A DNA stretch of 64,000 bases from Avimonas intestinalis (lineage in GTDB: Bacteria > Bacillota > Clostridia > Oscillospirales > Acutalibacteraceae), in the NCBI GenBank assembly GCA_904380375.1, contig CAJFID010000008.1, positions 18,866 through 82,865 on the forward strand. Direction: 5' to 3'. Position 1 is the first letter of the stretch, and every line of letters begins with the position of its first letter. A model generated the notes under the pieces. It was not told the origin of the DNA and did not search any database. It saw only the letters and a list, made by a program, of their open reading frames with translations. Of this stretch, positions 1 to 8,322 are shown piece after piece. The translations under genes and the position numbers were made by a program.

Positions 1-696
1 CTTGTACCCGTGCCCCCAGATCACCTTGATATACCGGGGCTCCTTGGGGTTGATCTCAATCTTTTCCCGGATATGGCGGATGTGGACGGCGACGATGTTG
101 TCCGCCCCGTAGGAGGGCTCGTTCCACACGCTTTCGTAAATCTGGGCGCTGGAAAACACCAGCCCCCGGTTTTCCATGAAGAATTTGACGATTTTGTATT
201 CGACCGGGGTGAGGGAAACCTCCTGCCCGTCAACCGTCACCCGCTTGGCGCCGTCGTCCAGCTCCAGCCCGCCGTTGACCATGACCGCCGGGTTCTTGGC
301 GGCCTCCGCCTCCGGCGTGCCGCCGAAGCTGGTGTACCGGCGGAGCTGGGAGCGCACCCGGGCGATCAGTTCCATCGGGTTGAAGGGCTTGGTGATGTAA
401 TCGTCCGCCCCGATGTTCAGCCCCAGGATCTTGTCGTTGTCCTCGCTTTTGGCGGAGAGCATGATGATCGGGATGTTGCGCGTCTCCCGGATCTTCATGG
501 TGGCGCGCACCCCGTCCAGCCGGGGCATCATGATGTCCATCAGGATGAGCTGGATGTCCTCGTTTTTCTGGATGGCGTCCAGTGCCTGGAAGCCGTCGTA
601 GGCCTGGATGACGCGGTAGCCCTCCGCGGTCAGGTAGATATCAATGGCGGCGGCGATTTCCTTGTCGTCGTCGCATACCAGGATGGTCTGTGCCAT
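1..696 (-). CDS. OmpR/PhoB-family response regulator, partial (C-terminal end outside window)
   Basis: DNA-binding response regulator of a two-component system. Reading from the ATG at 696 the protein starts MAQTILVCDDDKE, giving the acidic pocket of a receiver domain; the phosphoacceptor Asp lies in LILMDIMMPRLDG and the conserved Lys in DDYITKPFNP. After about residue 130 comes a winged-helix effector domain (LTPVEYKIVKFFMENRG, then VHIRHIREKIE). The frame is still open at base 1, about 232 codons in, in the final part of the effector domain, so only a few residues should be missing. Start choice is supported by an AAGGGAG Shine-Dalgarno just upstream. It resembles VanR/YycF-type regulators in Firmicutes. 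A partner histidine kinase would lie beyond the window edge. Target genes cannot be inferred. Confidence 0.95.
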   Translation of the reverse strand, partial: MAQTILVCDDDKEIAAAIDIYLTAEGYRVIQAYDGFQALDAIQKNEDIQLILMDIMMPRLDGVRATMKIRETRNIPIIMLSAKSEDNDKILGLNIGADDYITKPFNPMELIARVRSQLRRYTSFGGTPEAEAAKNPAVMVNGGLELDDGAKRVTVDGQEVSLTPVEYKIVKFFMENRGLVFSSAQIYESVWNEPSYGADNIVAVHIRHIREKIEINPKEPRYIKVIWGHGYK

Positions 697-768
697 GGCG
701 TTTCTCCCTTTCTTGCAAGGCTGTCCCCGCCGGGGCGGGGCGCGCCCGACGGGCGTTATCTCCAGCAT

Positions 769-798
769 AGCATATTTTGCGCGGGATTGCACCGGCAA
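769..798 (-). promoter_or_regulatory. possible sigma-A promoter of the response regulator gene
   Basis: On the minus strand TTGCCG (798-793) is followed after 18 bases by TATGCT (774-769). TATGCT occurs a second time immediately downstream (769-764). It sits about 70 bases upstream of the response regulator start. Weak match, moderate support only. Confidence 0.4.
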
Positions 799-1152
799 TT
801 CCCGGCTTTTGCCCGCTTTCTGAAGGATATCCTACCACAGGATGTTGAAAACGGGGCAAACGAAACCTTAAGGATCGCTTAATCTACTTCCTATATCATA
901 TAGCAGATACGCTGGCAAAAGTGGCTTCCAGCGGGGCGAAGAGAGGGAACCCGGCAAGACAACCAATGACGGCAAAAGGCAAAAGCAGGCGGAACGGGAA
1001 GCAGAAAAGGGGAGGGGAAAAAGGGCGATAGGGGCGGCGAATGGCGGCGGAGGAAGACGCAAAAAGGGGGAACGGGAGAGCGGCGGAAGGGCAAGCAGGC
1101 CCGGAAGGTGGGCAAACAAAGCGGGAATTGGAAATTCCGGAGGAATTATACA
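799..1152. other. intergenic stretch with purine-rich tract, no gene seen
   Basis: No credible coding region was found between the divergent response regulator and the hydrogenase promoter. From about 930 to 1110 the plus strand is strongly purine-rich (runs of GGGGAAAAAGGG type). Open frames here on both strands have low-complexity Pro/Ser/Phe or Gly/Arg composition and lack ribosome binding sites. Confidence 0.6.
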
Positions 1153-1181
1153 TTGACACAAAAATAACGAAGCGGTATACT
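1153..1181 (+). promoter_or_regulatory. sigma-A promoter of the hydrogenase operon
   Basis: TTGACA at 1153-1158, a 17-base spacer, and TATACT at 1176-1181. It is a near-consensus vegetative promoter and implies a leader of about 160 bases before the first gene at 1350. The leader is GC-rich and could fold, but no known riboswitch motif is recognised. Confidence 0.8.
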
Positions 1182-1349
1182 GACTATGACTGTAGCCGCG
1201 CCCTCAAGCGGCGGGTGGACGCCGGGTCGGGCCCCGCCCGCTGAAGGAGGCAAGCGTCTGCACGGCGGCGCTTCCGCGGCCGTATTGGCCCGCAGCGGGA
1301 GGGCATGGGAAGCATTCGCAGCCATTAAAGGAATGGAAGGTGTTCAGCA

Positions 1350-1589
1350 ATGGATTTGTTGGTGTGTGTCGGCAGCTCCTGCCATCTGCAAAATTCCCGG
1401 GAGGTCATCAAGCGTTTAAAGGAATTGATTGAGGAATACCATCTTGAAGACAGCGTCGAGCTTAAGGGCTCGTTCTGCATGGGCCACTGCGCGGACGCGG
1501 GCGTCTGCGTCAAGTACGCGGACGAGATCTACAGCGTCCGGCCCGAGACCGTGGAGGATTTTTTCAAAACCACCGTCGCCAAGGCGTAA
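1350..1589 (+). CDS. thioredoxin-like [2Fe-2S] ferredoxin (NuoE-like)
   Basis: 79-residue single-domain protein of the thioredoxin-like 2Fe-2S ferredoxin family, related to the NuoE/HydC subunit of complex I and multimeric hydrogenases. The four cluster cysteines are visible as CVGSSC near the N terminus and CMGHCADAG around residues 43-51. It probably carries electrons to or from the hydrogenases encoded next to it. A GGAAGGTG Shine-Dalgarno precedes the ATG. It is the first gene after a strong promoter and is followed 30 bases later by the sensory hydrogenase, so the genes are almost certainly one operon. Small NuoE-like proteins of this kind are commonly found beside sensory and ferredoxin-rich [FeFe] hydrogenases in Clostridia. 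Its direct redox partner is inferred. Confidence 0.88.
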   Translation: MDLLVCVGSSCHLQNSREVIKRLKELIEEYHLEDSVELKGSFCMGHCADAGVCVKYADEIYSVRPETVEDFFKTTVAKA

Positions 1590-1618
1590 CCGCGGCGTGA
1601 GAAAAGGAGGCGGACGGC

Positions 1619-3370
1619 GTGGGCTACATACGGGTTAAGGAAGCCAACTGCAAAAACTGCTACAAATGTCTCAAGCACTGCGACGTGAAATCGATCAGCT
1701 ACATCAACGACCGGGTCGAGGTGATCGCCGACCAGTGCATCCTTTGCGGCCACTGCGTCAACGTATGTCCGCAGAAGGCCAAGACCGTGGTCAACGACAT
1801 CACCCGCATCCTCGACTGGCTGGCCGATCCGGCCGTCCGGGTGGTGGCGAGCCTGGCGCCCTCCTACGCGGGGCTGTACGGCGACGCCGCCAAAGGGGAG
1901 AGCCCGGCCAAGCTGCGCCAGGCGCTCCGCCGGCTTGGCTTTGACGCAGTAGAGGAAACCGCCGCCGGGGCCAACGAGGTCACGGCGGAGTATAAGCGGA
2001 TCCTTGACGAGGGGAGCATGGACTGCGTCCTGACCACCTGCTGCCCCACGGTCAACAGCCTGATTACCAAGTACTATCCTTCGCTGGTTCCGTATATGGT
2101 GCCGGTGGTGTCCCCTGTGCTGGCCCACGGGCGGATGATCAAGGCGCGGGACGGGGCGGACACCCGTGTGGTGTTCGTCGGTCCCTGCCTGTCCAAGATC
2201 AAGGAGGTCGACGACCACCCGGAATCCGCGGACGGGGTCATCACCTTCCGGCAGCTCGACGACCTGCTGGCCGAGCGGGGGCTGGAGCCCGCGGGCTTAC
2301 CGGCGCCGGAGGAGGGGGAGGAATGTCCCCCCGTCCTGCCCACCCCCTTCTCCCGGATCTACCCGGTGCCGGAGGGGATTGTGCGGGACGTGAAGCTCCA
2401 CTCCCACAAGGGCTTCGGCAGCAGCGCCTACAACGGCTACCGCTTCCTGAGCGTCTGCGGCCTGGAAAACGTGATGGCCTTCCTTGATGAGCTGGAGGCG
2501 GGCGGCTGCGGGCGGCTGTTTGTGGAGCTTAACTCCTGCGAGGGCGGCTGCGTGGCCGGCCCCCTGATCCCGGAGGCGCGGCGGGCGGCCTTCCGCGCCC
2601 GGCTGTCGGTTGAGGAGTACGCCGCCGAGCAGTTTGAGATCATCAAGCGGACCGATTCCGACCTGTCCCTCGCCTTCGCGCCGGAGGCGCGCCGGGAGGA
2701 TATGCCGGACGAGCGGACCATCCGCAAGATCCTGACCGAGATCGGCAAGCCCACCCCGGACAAGGAGCTCAACTGCGGCTCCTGCGGGTACAACACCTGC
2801 CGGGACAAGGCCATCGCTGTCTACCGCGGCAAGGCGGAGCTGTATATGTGCCTGCCGCATATGATCGACCTTTCCCAATCCCTGAGCAACGTTACCCTGA
2901 GCGTGACACCCAACTATATCATCGCGGTCGACCGCGACCTGCGGATCGTGGAATTTAACCAGATGGCGCAGAAAAAGTTCGGCATCTCCCGCCAGGAGGC
3001 GCTCAAGGCCGACCTGTTTGAGTATATGGATCCGGAGGATTTCCAGGAGGTGCTCGACACCCACCGCAACATCGTCAATAAAAAGACCCATTTCGACTCC
3101 AAGGAGACGGTGGTTGAGGAAACCCTGATGTACGTCCCGGAGCAGGACATCGTCATCGGCTTTTTCAAGGACATCACCGACGAGGAGAAGCAGAAGGCGG
3201 CGGCCCAGCACGCCCGGCTCGAGGCGGCGGAGATGGCGCAGAAGGTCATTGACAAGCAGATGACCGTTGCGCAGGAGATCGCCAGCCTCCTGGGCGAAAC
3301 GACCGCTGAAACCAAGGTGACCCTGGTCAACCTCAAAAAGCAGATGCTGAACGAAGGGGATCCGTCATGA
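1619..3370 (+). CDS. PAS-containing putative sensory [FeFe] hydrogenase (group C type)
   Basis: 583-residue cytosolic iron-sulfur protein. Order of domains: two [4Fe-4S] ferredoxin motifs (C11/14/17/21 and C40/43/46/50); H-cluster domain with L1 TTCCP (C141, C142), L2 FVGPCLSK (C190) and L3 SCEGGC (C307, C311); a further cluster motif CGSCGYNTC plus C411; a PAS domain about 425-525; then a short helical tail. Catalytic [FeFe] hydrogenases have the same three H-cluster motifs but no PAS domain. PAS-bearing enzymes of group C are proposed H2 sensors that signal to kinases or phosphatases. The start is GTG at 1619, chosen for the AAAAGGAGG site. The gene overlaps the PP2C phosphatase gene by four bases (ATGA), so the two are translationally coupled. 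Sensing is inferred from family and context. Confidence 0.92.
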   Translation: MGYIRVKEANCKNCYKCLKHCDVKSISYINDRVEVIADQCILCGHCVNVCPQKAKTVVNDITRILDWLADPAVRVVASLAPSYAGLYGDAAKGESPAKLRQALRRLGFDAVEETAAGANEVTAEYKRILDEGSMDCVLTTCCPTVNSLITKYYPSLVPYMVPVVSPVLAHGRMIKARDGADTRVVFVGPCLSKIKEVDDHPESADGVITFRQLDDLLAERGLEPAGLPAPEEGEECPPVLPTPFSRIYPVPEGIVRDVKLHSHKGFGSSAYNGYRFLSVCGLENVMAFLDELEAGGCGRLFVELNSCEGGCVAGPLIPEARRAAFRARLSVEEYAAEQFEIIKRTDSDLSLAFAPEARREDMPDERTIRKILTEIGKPTPDKELNCGSCGYNTCRDKAIAVYRGKAELYMCLPHMIDLSQSLSNVTLSVTPNYIIAVDRDLRIVEFNQMAQKKFGISRQEALKADLFEYMDPEDFQEVLDTHRNIVNKKTHFDSKETVVEETLMYVPEQDIVIGFFKDITDEEKQKAAAQHARLEAAEMAQKVIDKQMTVAQEIASLLGETTAETKVTLVNLKKQMLNEGDPS

Positions 3371-4536
3371 GCGTGTATTACGACGTCACCTCAAAAAGCC
3401 TGAACAAGAAAAACGAGGAGCTCTGCGGGGATAAGGTGGAGGTCGTCAACGTCGAGGACGGGGTGATCGTCGTCCTGTCCGACGGGCTGGGAAGCGGCGT
3501 CAAGGCCAATATCCTTTCAACCCTGACCTCAAAAATCATCGCCACCATGATGCGCTCCGGCGCGACGCTTGAGGACACGGTCGACACCATCATCCACACC
3601 CTGCCGGTGTGCAAGGTGCGGCATGTCGCTTACTCGACCTTTGCCATCCTCAAGCTGACCACCGACGGCAAGGCCTACCTTACCGAGTTCGACTGCCCCG
3701 GCTGCATCCATGTGCACGAGGGGGTGGCCTACCCGATTGAATACACCGAGCGGGAGGTCGGCGGCAAGACCATCAAGGAGGCCGCGTTTGACGTCGAGGT
3801 GGGGGACGTCCTCGCCCTGACGAGCGACGGGGTGATGTATGCCGGCATCGGCGCGGTGCTCAACCTGGGCTGGAACTGGGAGAGCGTGCGGGACTTCCTG
3901 GAGGAAAACTGGAAGCCCGATACCACCAGCGCCCGGATGACCTCCGCCCTGATCGGCGCGTGCGAGGACCTGTATATGCGCCAGCCGGGGGACGACACCA
4001 CCGTCGCCACCATACGGGTGATCCCGCAGCAGGTGGTCAGCCTCTTCTCCGGCCCGCCCCGCTTCAAACAGGACGACGAGCGGGTGGTTACCGACTTTAT
4101 GGAGCCGGAGGGGCTCAAGATCGTCTGCGGCGGGAGCAGCGCCAACCTCGTCGCCCGGGTGCTCGGGCGGGAGGTGACCACCGACCTCAATTACGACAGC
4201 GACCTGCCCCCCATCGCGCATATCCAGGGGATCGACCTGGTGACCGAAGGGGTGCTGACCATCCGCCAGGTCAACGTCCTGGTCAAAAATTCGCTGGAAA
4301 ACCCCGCCGACCCCGAAAACATCAAGGCGCTTGACGCGGACAACGGGGCGGCGATGATCGCCCGCATCCTGATTGAGCATTGCACCCATTTGTATATGTT
4401 CATCGGCAAGGCGATCAACCCCGCCCACCAGAACCCCAACCTGCCGGTCGACCTGAGCATCAAGATCCGGTTGCTTGAGGAGCTGGCCGACACCCTGAAG
4501 GCGGCGGGCAAGATCGTCCGCATCCGGTATTATTAA
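3367..4536 (+). CDS. SpoIIE/PP2C-type serine/threonine phosphatase
   Basis: 389-residue PPM/PP2C-fold phosphatase related to SpoIIE. The metal-binding DG pair is seen in SDGLGSG (about residues 38-44), a second Asp in LTSDGVMY, and the C-terminal acidic motif in QPGDDTTVATI. The part after about residue 220 is not a known catalytic element and may be a partner-binding extension. The start ATG overlaps the stop of the sensory hydrogenase. PP2C enzymes beside PAS-type [FeFe] hydrogenases are thought to relay the H2 or redox state by dephosphorylating a regulator. No anti-sigma factor or kinase target is encoded in the operon, so the substrate is unknown. Confidence 0.88.
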   Translation: MSVYYDVTSKSLNKKNEELCGDKVEVVNVEDGVIVVLSDGLGSGVKANILSTLTSKIIATMMRSGATLEDTVDTIIHTLPVCKVRHVAYSTFAILKLTTDGKAYLTEFDCPGCIHVHEGVAYPIEYTEREVGGKTIKEAAFDVEVGDVLALTSDGVMYAGIGAVLNLGWNWESVRDFLEENWKPDTTSARMTSALIGACEDLYMRQPGDDTTVATIRVIPQQVVSLFSGPPRFKQDDERVVTDFMEPEGLKIVCGGSSANLVARVLGREVTTDLNYDSDLPPIAHIQGIDLVTEGVLTIRQVNVLVKNSLENPADPENIKALDADNGAAMIARILIEHCTHLYMFIGKAINPAHQNPNLPVDLSIKIRLLEELADTLKAAGKIVRIRYY

Positions 4537-4695
4537 CCCGCCATAGGCGGGGGCTGCCGCAGGCAGGCCCCGCAAGGCGGATCTTTCCCAATAAGGCAAA
4601 CCGTTTCCTCCGGCTGCGGAGAGGCGGGCTGCCGCCCGCACTACAACAGGGCCTCCGCCGCTGGCCGGACGGAGGCCGGAAAGGCATGGACAGCT

Positions 4696-6153
4696 ATGGA
4701 AAACATCACCGATATTGTACAGATCAAGCACGAGGTGCTGCGGCTGACCGCCCGGCACGCCTTTGACGGCGATTTGTACGATTCCTATGACAAAATCCCC
4801 TACGAGATGATTGAGGGCATCAAGCCGCAGTTCCGCTGCTGCGTCTACCGGGAGCGGGAGATCGTCCGCCAGCGGGTGCGCATGGCCATGGGCAAGCTGC
4901 CCCTGGACGTGCTGTATACCGACGCGGACAGCGCGCAGGTGGTCCATGTGATCCCCTGCGCCTGCGAGGGCTGCCCGATCACCAAGATCACCGTCACCCA
5001 GAACTGCCAGAGCTGCCTTGCCAAAAAATGCGTCAAGGCCTGCCCCTTCGGCGCCATTACCAGCACGCCCCAGGGGGCGGTGATTGACCAGGCCAAATGC
5101 CGCAAATGCGGCAAATGCGTCGCAGCCTGCCCCTACAACGCGATCGTTGAGATCGAGCGCCCCTGCATCAAGAGCTGCCCGGTCAAGGCCATCAACATGG
5201 ACGAAAACGACATCGCGACCATCGACCCCAAGAAGTGCGTCAACTGCGGCGCCTGCGTGGTGGGCTGCCCGTTCGGCGCCATCTCCGACGTGTCGATGAT
5301 GGTCAGCGTGATTGACGCCCTGCGGGACGGCGGCAAGGAGGTCGTCGCCATGATCGCCCCGTCAATCGAGGGCCAGTTCGGCGCGGCCACCCTGCCCCAG
5401 ATTAAGCAGGCGATCCGCCGGCTCGGCTTTGACGACGTGTACGAGGTCGCACTGGGCGCGGACATGGTCGCGTACAACGAGGCGGCGGAGCTTTCCGAGC
5501 ATCGGGCCGCCGGGGAGCCGTTGACCTCCTCCTGCTGCCCGGCCTTCGTCAACCTGGTGCATAAGCATTTCCCGGCGCTGGAAAAATACGTGTCGACCAC
5601 CGTCTCCCCCATGGTTGCGGTGGAGCGGTACATCCGCAGCATCCGCCCCGACGTGGTGGCGGTGTTCATCGGCCCCTGCATCGCCAAGAAAAACGAGGTC
5701 ATGGGCAGCTATGTCGACGAGATCGACTACGCCCTCACCTTTGAGGAGCTGTACGCCATGCTCTGCGCCAAGGACATTGAGGTCGAGGAAGCGTCCCCGG
5801 CGCCTGAGGACGCCACCCGCTACGGCAAGGGCTTCGCGGTGTCGGGCGGCGTGACCGGCGCGGTCTCCGCCGTGCTGCGGGAGCGCGGGGAGGACGCCGG
5901 CGTCCGGACGCAGAAATGCAACGGCGCGGACGAGTGCCGCAAGGCGCTGATGCTGCTCAAAGCCGGCAAGCTGCCGGTTGATTTCCTTGAAGGGATGTTC
6001 TGCGTGGGCGGCTGCATGGGCGGCCCTGCCACCCTGGCCGAAATCCAGAAGTCGAAAAAGGTCTTTGATACCCGCCTTGACGGCGCGGACAACGTGACCC
6101 AGAATGTGGAGAGCAAGGGACTTGACAAGGCCAACGTCCACCGGCATTCTTGA
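4696..6153 (+). CDS. monomeric [FeFe] hydrogenase with ferredoxin-rich N terminus (group B type)
   Basis: 485-residue hydrogenase that interconverts protons and H2 with ferredoxin-level electrons. After an unassigned region of about 85 residues, cysteine clusters follow (about 88-116, C135-145, C157/161 and C181-191), enough for several [4Fe-4S] clusters. The H-cluster domain has L1 TSSCCPAF (C280, C281), L2 FIGPCIAKK (C328) and L3 MFCVGGCMGG (C436, C440), so all H-cluster ligands and the proton-transfer Cys are present. The start ATG follows GGAAAGG. It lies 160 bases after the phosphatase with no terminator between, so it is probably co-transcribed. It may be the catalytic enzyme whose amount or activity is tuned by the upstream sensor and phosphatase. 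The stop codon falls in a 17-bp tandem repeat. Confidence 0.92.
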   Translation: MENITDIVQIKHEVLRLTARHAFDGDLYDSYDKIPYEMIEGIKPQFRCCVYREREIVRQRVRMAMGKLPLDVLYTDADSAQVVHVIPCACEGCPITKITVTQNCQSCLAKKCVKACPFGAITSTPQGAVIDQAKCRKCGKCVAACPYNAIVEIERPCIKSCPVKAINMDENDIATIDPKKCVNCGACVVGCPFGAISDVSMMVSVIDALRDGGKEVVAMIAPSIEGQFGAATLPQIKQAIRRLGFDDVYEVALGADMVAYNEAAELSEHRAAGEPLTSSCCPAFVNLVHKHFPALEKYVSTTVSPMVAVERYIRSIRPDVVAVFIGPCIAKKNEVMGSYVDEIDYALTFEELYAMLCAKDIEVEEASPAPEDATRYGKGFAVSGGVTGAVSAVLRERGEDAGVRTQKCNGADECRKALMLLKAGKLPVDFLEGMFCVGGCMGGPATLAEIQKSKKVFDTRLDGADNVTQNVESKGLDKANVHRHS

Positions 6154-6193
6154 CGGTGCGGCATTCTTGACGGTGCGGCATTCCTGACGGCGC
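6143..6193. repeat. three tandem copies of a 17-bp repeat at the 3' end of the hydrogenase gene
   Basis: GGCATTCTTGACGGTGC occurs at 6143-6159 and 6160-6176 and, with two changes, at 6177-6193. The hydrogenase stop codon TGA lies in the first copy, so the extra copies are non-coding. Confidence 0.9.
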
Positions 6194-6384
6194 GTCGTTC
6201 CCGGCGCAGCGGCAGGCATAGCCATAAAGCAGCGGTAAGGATGCGGCAGCGTTGGCGCTTCCTCCGCCGGCGGCGTGGTCTGCATGGCAAACGACGGCGC
6301 GCCGCGGAGGGCCGTTCCCTGTCCCGGATTCTTGCTGACGGAACAACATCCCCGGCCGCTTCGGCGCGGCCGGACTATAGGAAG
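6194..6384. other. intergenic region between hydrogenase operon and MutS-like gene
   Basis: Non-coding as far as can be seen. It contains a GC-rich hairpin (CCGGCCGC/GCGGCCGG arms, about 6352-6373) just before the terminator described separately. No promoter of good quality was found for the downstream gene. Confidence 0.5.
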
Positions 6385-6420
6385 GGCCCGGAGGCAGGCG
6401 CGCCTCCGGGCCTTGCTGTT
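6385..6420 (+). terminator. rho-independent terminator of the hydrogenase operon
   Basis: Ten-bp perfect stem GGCCCGGAGG/CCTCCGGGCC (6385-6394 and 6403-6412) with an 8-base loop, followed by the weak U-tract TTGCTGTT. Confidence 0.65.
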
Positions 6421-6573
6421 CCGGACACCGGGACAAGAGGCGGTGAAAGCGGCAGGCAGGAAGCAAGCCGCAGAAAAGCGAATGCCCTCCAATGGCAGCC
6501 GATTGATGGCAGGCAGTGGATACCGGCCTAGCTGTGCCGATAGCGAGTAGGCCAAGCGAACAAGGAAAGGGGA

Positions 6574-8163
6574 GTGGCGATGTTTACGGAAAAACGCCGA
6601 CAGGCGCTGGAGGCGCAGTTCGGCAAAATCCCGACGCAGCGGTATGACGAGGAGGATTTGCGCGGTATCCGCGCGTATTTTGATTACCGCCGGGAACGGG
6701 AGCCGGATGTCTTTTGCCTTGACGAGACGACGTGGTACGACCTGGCGATGGACGACCTGTTTGAACGGGTAAGCAATACTGCCGGTGCGGCGGGCGAGCA
6801 GGTCTTATATTACTGGCTGCGCTGCCCGGCCGACACCCCGGAGGAGTTCCGCCGTCGGCAGGACCTGATCCACCGTAGCGAGCGGGATCCTGTGCTCCGG
6901 CTGGATCTGCAGGAGCTGCTGTCCCGGCCGGGTAAAAAAGGCGTGGCCCGGAGCCTGGAGGCGTTCGCCCCTTCCCGCCACAGCTCCGGCCGGCTGGCGC
7001 TCGCCCTGGGGTTGGTGTTCGGCCTGCTGGCCAGCGGGCTGAGCCTGTTCTTTACCTGGACGGCGCTCCCTCTGTTCGTCGCCTTCCTGCTTGTGAATCC
7101 TCTGTATCATATCGCAATGCTCCGCCGCCTTGAAAAAAACCTGCCTGCCGCCAATTACGCGGCGGCGCTGGCCGCCGTTTACCAAAAAATCCGCCGCCGG
7201 GCGGGTGATGCGCTGAAGGAAGCGCTTGGGCCGTATGAGCAGGCGGGGCGGCGGGTGCGCCGGCTGTCCCGCCTCGGCACGGCCAGCCTGGCATCGGGTA
7301 ACGAGGTGGTGCAGCTTTTCAACAGCCTGCTTTTGCTGGATCTGGTGCTGTACGAATGGCTGAAGGTAGAGCTCGGCCGCTTTCGGGACGAACTGTTTGC
7401 CATCCACGAGTGCGTCGGGCGGATTGACGCGGCGATTGCTGTGGCCTCCTATCGCCGGAGCGCCGAGACGTGGTGTGAGCCCTCCCTTTGCTTTGATGCA
7501 GGGGAGCCAGCCCGTCTGGAAGCGGATGGGCTGGTCCATCCGCTGCTCCGGCGCCCGGTGCCCAACACGCTGGTTCTGGACCGGCCGCTGCTGCTCACCG
7601 GTTCAAACGCCTCGGGCAAGTCCACGCTGAGCAAGGCGGCCGCGCTCTGTGCGGTGATGGCGCAGGCGATTGCCACCGCGCCCTGCGTCGCTTATACCGC
7701 CGCGGCTTTTCATGTGTATACCTCAATCGCGCTGATGGATGACCTGTTGGCAGGGGAAAGCTATTTTATCACCGAGCTCAAGGCGTTCCGCCGGATCCTG
7801 GCAGCCGTAGAGCGAGGGGAGCGGGTCTTCTGCGTGATTGACGAGGTGCTGCGGGGTACCAATACGGTGGAGCGTATCGCGGCGTCCAGCACCCTGCTGC
7901 AGCATCTTGCCGCACCGCCCACTCTCTGCGTCGCCGCCACCCATGATATAGAGCTGTGTACGTTGTTGGCGGAGGATTATACGATGGCTCATTTTGAGGA
8001 GGTACTTACCGGGGGAGCGGTCACCTTTGACTACCGCCTGCGCCCCGGCCCGGCCTGTACCCGCAACGCGATCCGTTTGTTGGAGTACCTGGGCTTTTCC
8101 CCGGCATTGACTCGGGAGGCGGAGCAGCGTGCCGAGCGCTATCTCACGCAGGGCCATTGGTAA
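6574..8163 (+). CDS. membrane-associated MutS-like ATPase
   Basis: 529-residue protein ending in a MutS-family ABC-type ATPase domain: Walker A LTGSNASGKST (about 343-353), Walker B VFCVIDEVLRGTN (about 421-433) and the switch His in ATHDIEL. The mismatch-recognition domains I-II of MutS are absent. Instead there is an N-terminal region with two hydrophobic segments near residues 143-175 and a helical lever-like segment, as in the small membrane-bound MutS-like proteins of Firmicutes. A role in classical mismatch repair is therefore unlikely and the actual function is unknown. The start is GTG at 6574 or ATG at 6580; both fit the GGAAAGGGGAG site. It stands alone between two terminators. Confidence 0.85.
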   Translation: MAMFTEKRRQALEAQFGKIPTQRYDEEDLRGIRAYFDYRREREPDVFCLDETTWYDLAMDDLFERVSNTAGAAGEQVLYYWLRCPADTPEEFRRRQDLIHRSERDPVLRLDLQELLSRPGKKGVARSLEAFAPSRHSSGRLALALGLVFGLLASGLSLFFTWTALPLFVAFLLVNPLYHIAMLRRLEKNLPAANYAAALAAVYQKIRRRAGDALKEALGPYEQAGRRVRRLSRLGTASLASGNEVVQLFNSLLLLDLVLYEWLKVELGRFRDELFAIHECVGRIDAAIAVASYRRSAETWCEPSLCFDAGEPARLEADGLVHPLLRRPVPNTLVLDRPLLLTGSNASGKSTLSKAAALCAVMAQAIATAPCVAYTAAAFHVYTSIALMDDLLAGESYFITELKAFRRILAAVERGERVFCVIDEVLRGTNTVERIAASSTLLQHLAAPPTLCVAATHDIELCTLLAEDYTMAHFEEVLTGGAVTFDYRLRPGPACTRNAIRLLEYLGFSPALTREAEQRAERYLTQGHW

Positions 8164-8254
8164 GCGTCGGGCGGCCCGTTGCCATTATCCCTTCTGCGTC
8201 CCGTCGCCTTTCTCCAACCTATAGCGGGAATAGGCGGCATTTCCCATTTCCCTG

Positions 8255-8280
8255 CCGCCCGTATCCGGGCGGATTTTGCT
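8255..8280 (+). terminator. rho-independent terminator after the MutS-like gene
   Basis: Seven-bp stem CCGCCCG/CGGGCGG (8255-8261, 8266-8272) with loop TATC, followed by ATTTTGCT. Confidence 0.75.
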
Positions 8281-8290
8281 TCATTCAAGC

Positions 8291-8321
8291 GGCGTCCCTG
8301 CCGGTCACAGGCAGGGACGCC
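8291..8321 (-). terminator. hairpin terminator of the downstream minus-strand gene
   Basis: Twelve-bp perfect stem GGCGTCCCTGCC/GGCAGGGACGCC (8291-8302, 8310-8321) directly after the stop codon of the minus-strand membrane protein. The U-tract is poor, so termination is inferred from stem strength and position. Confidence 0.6.
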
Positions 8322-8322
8322 G

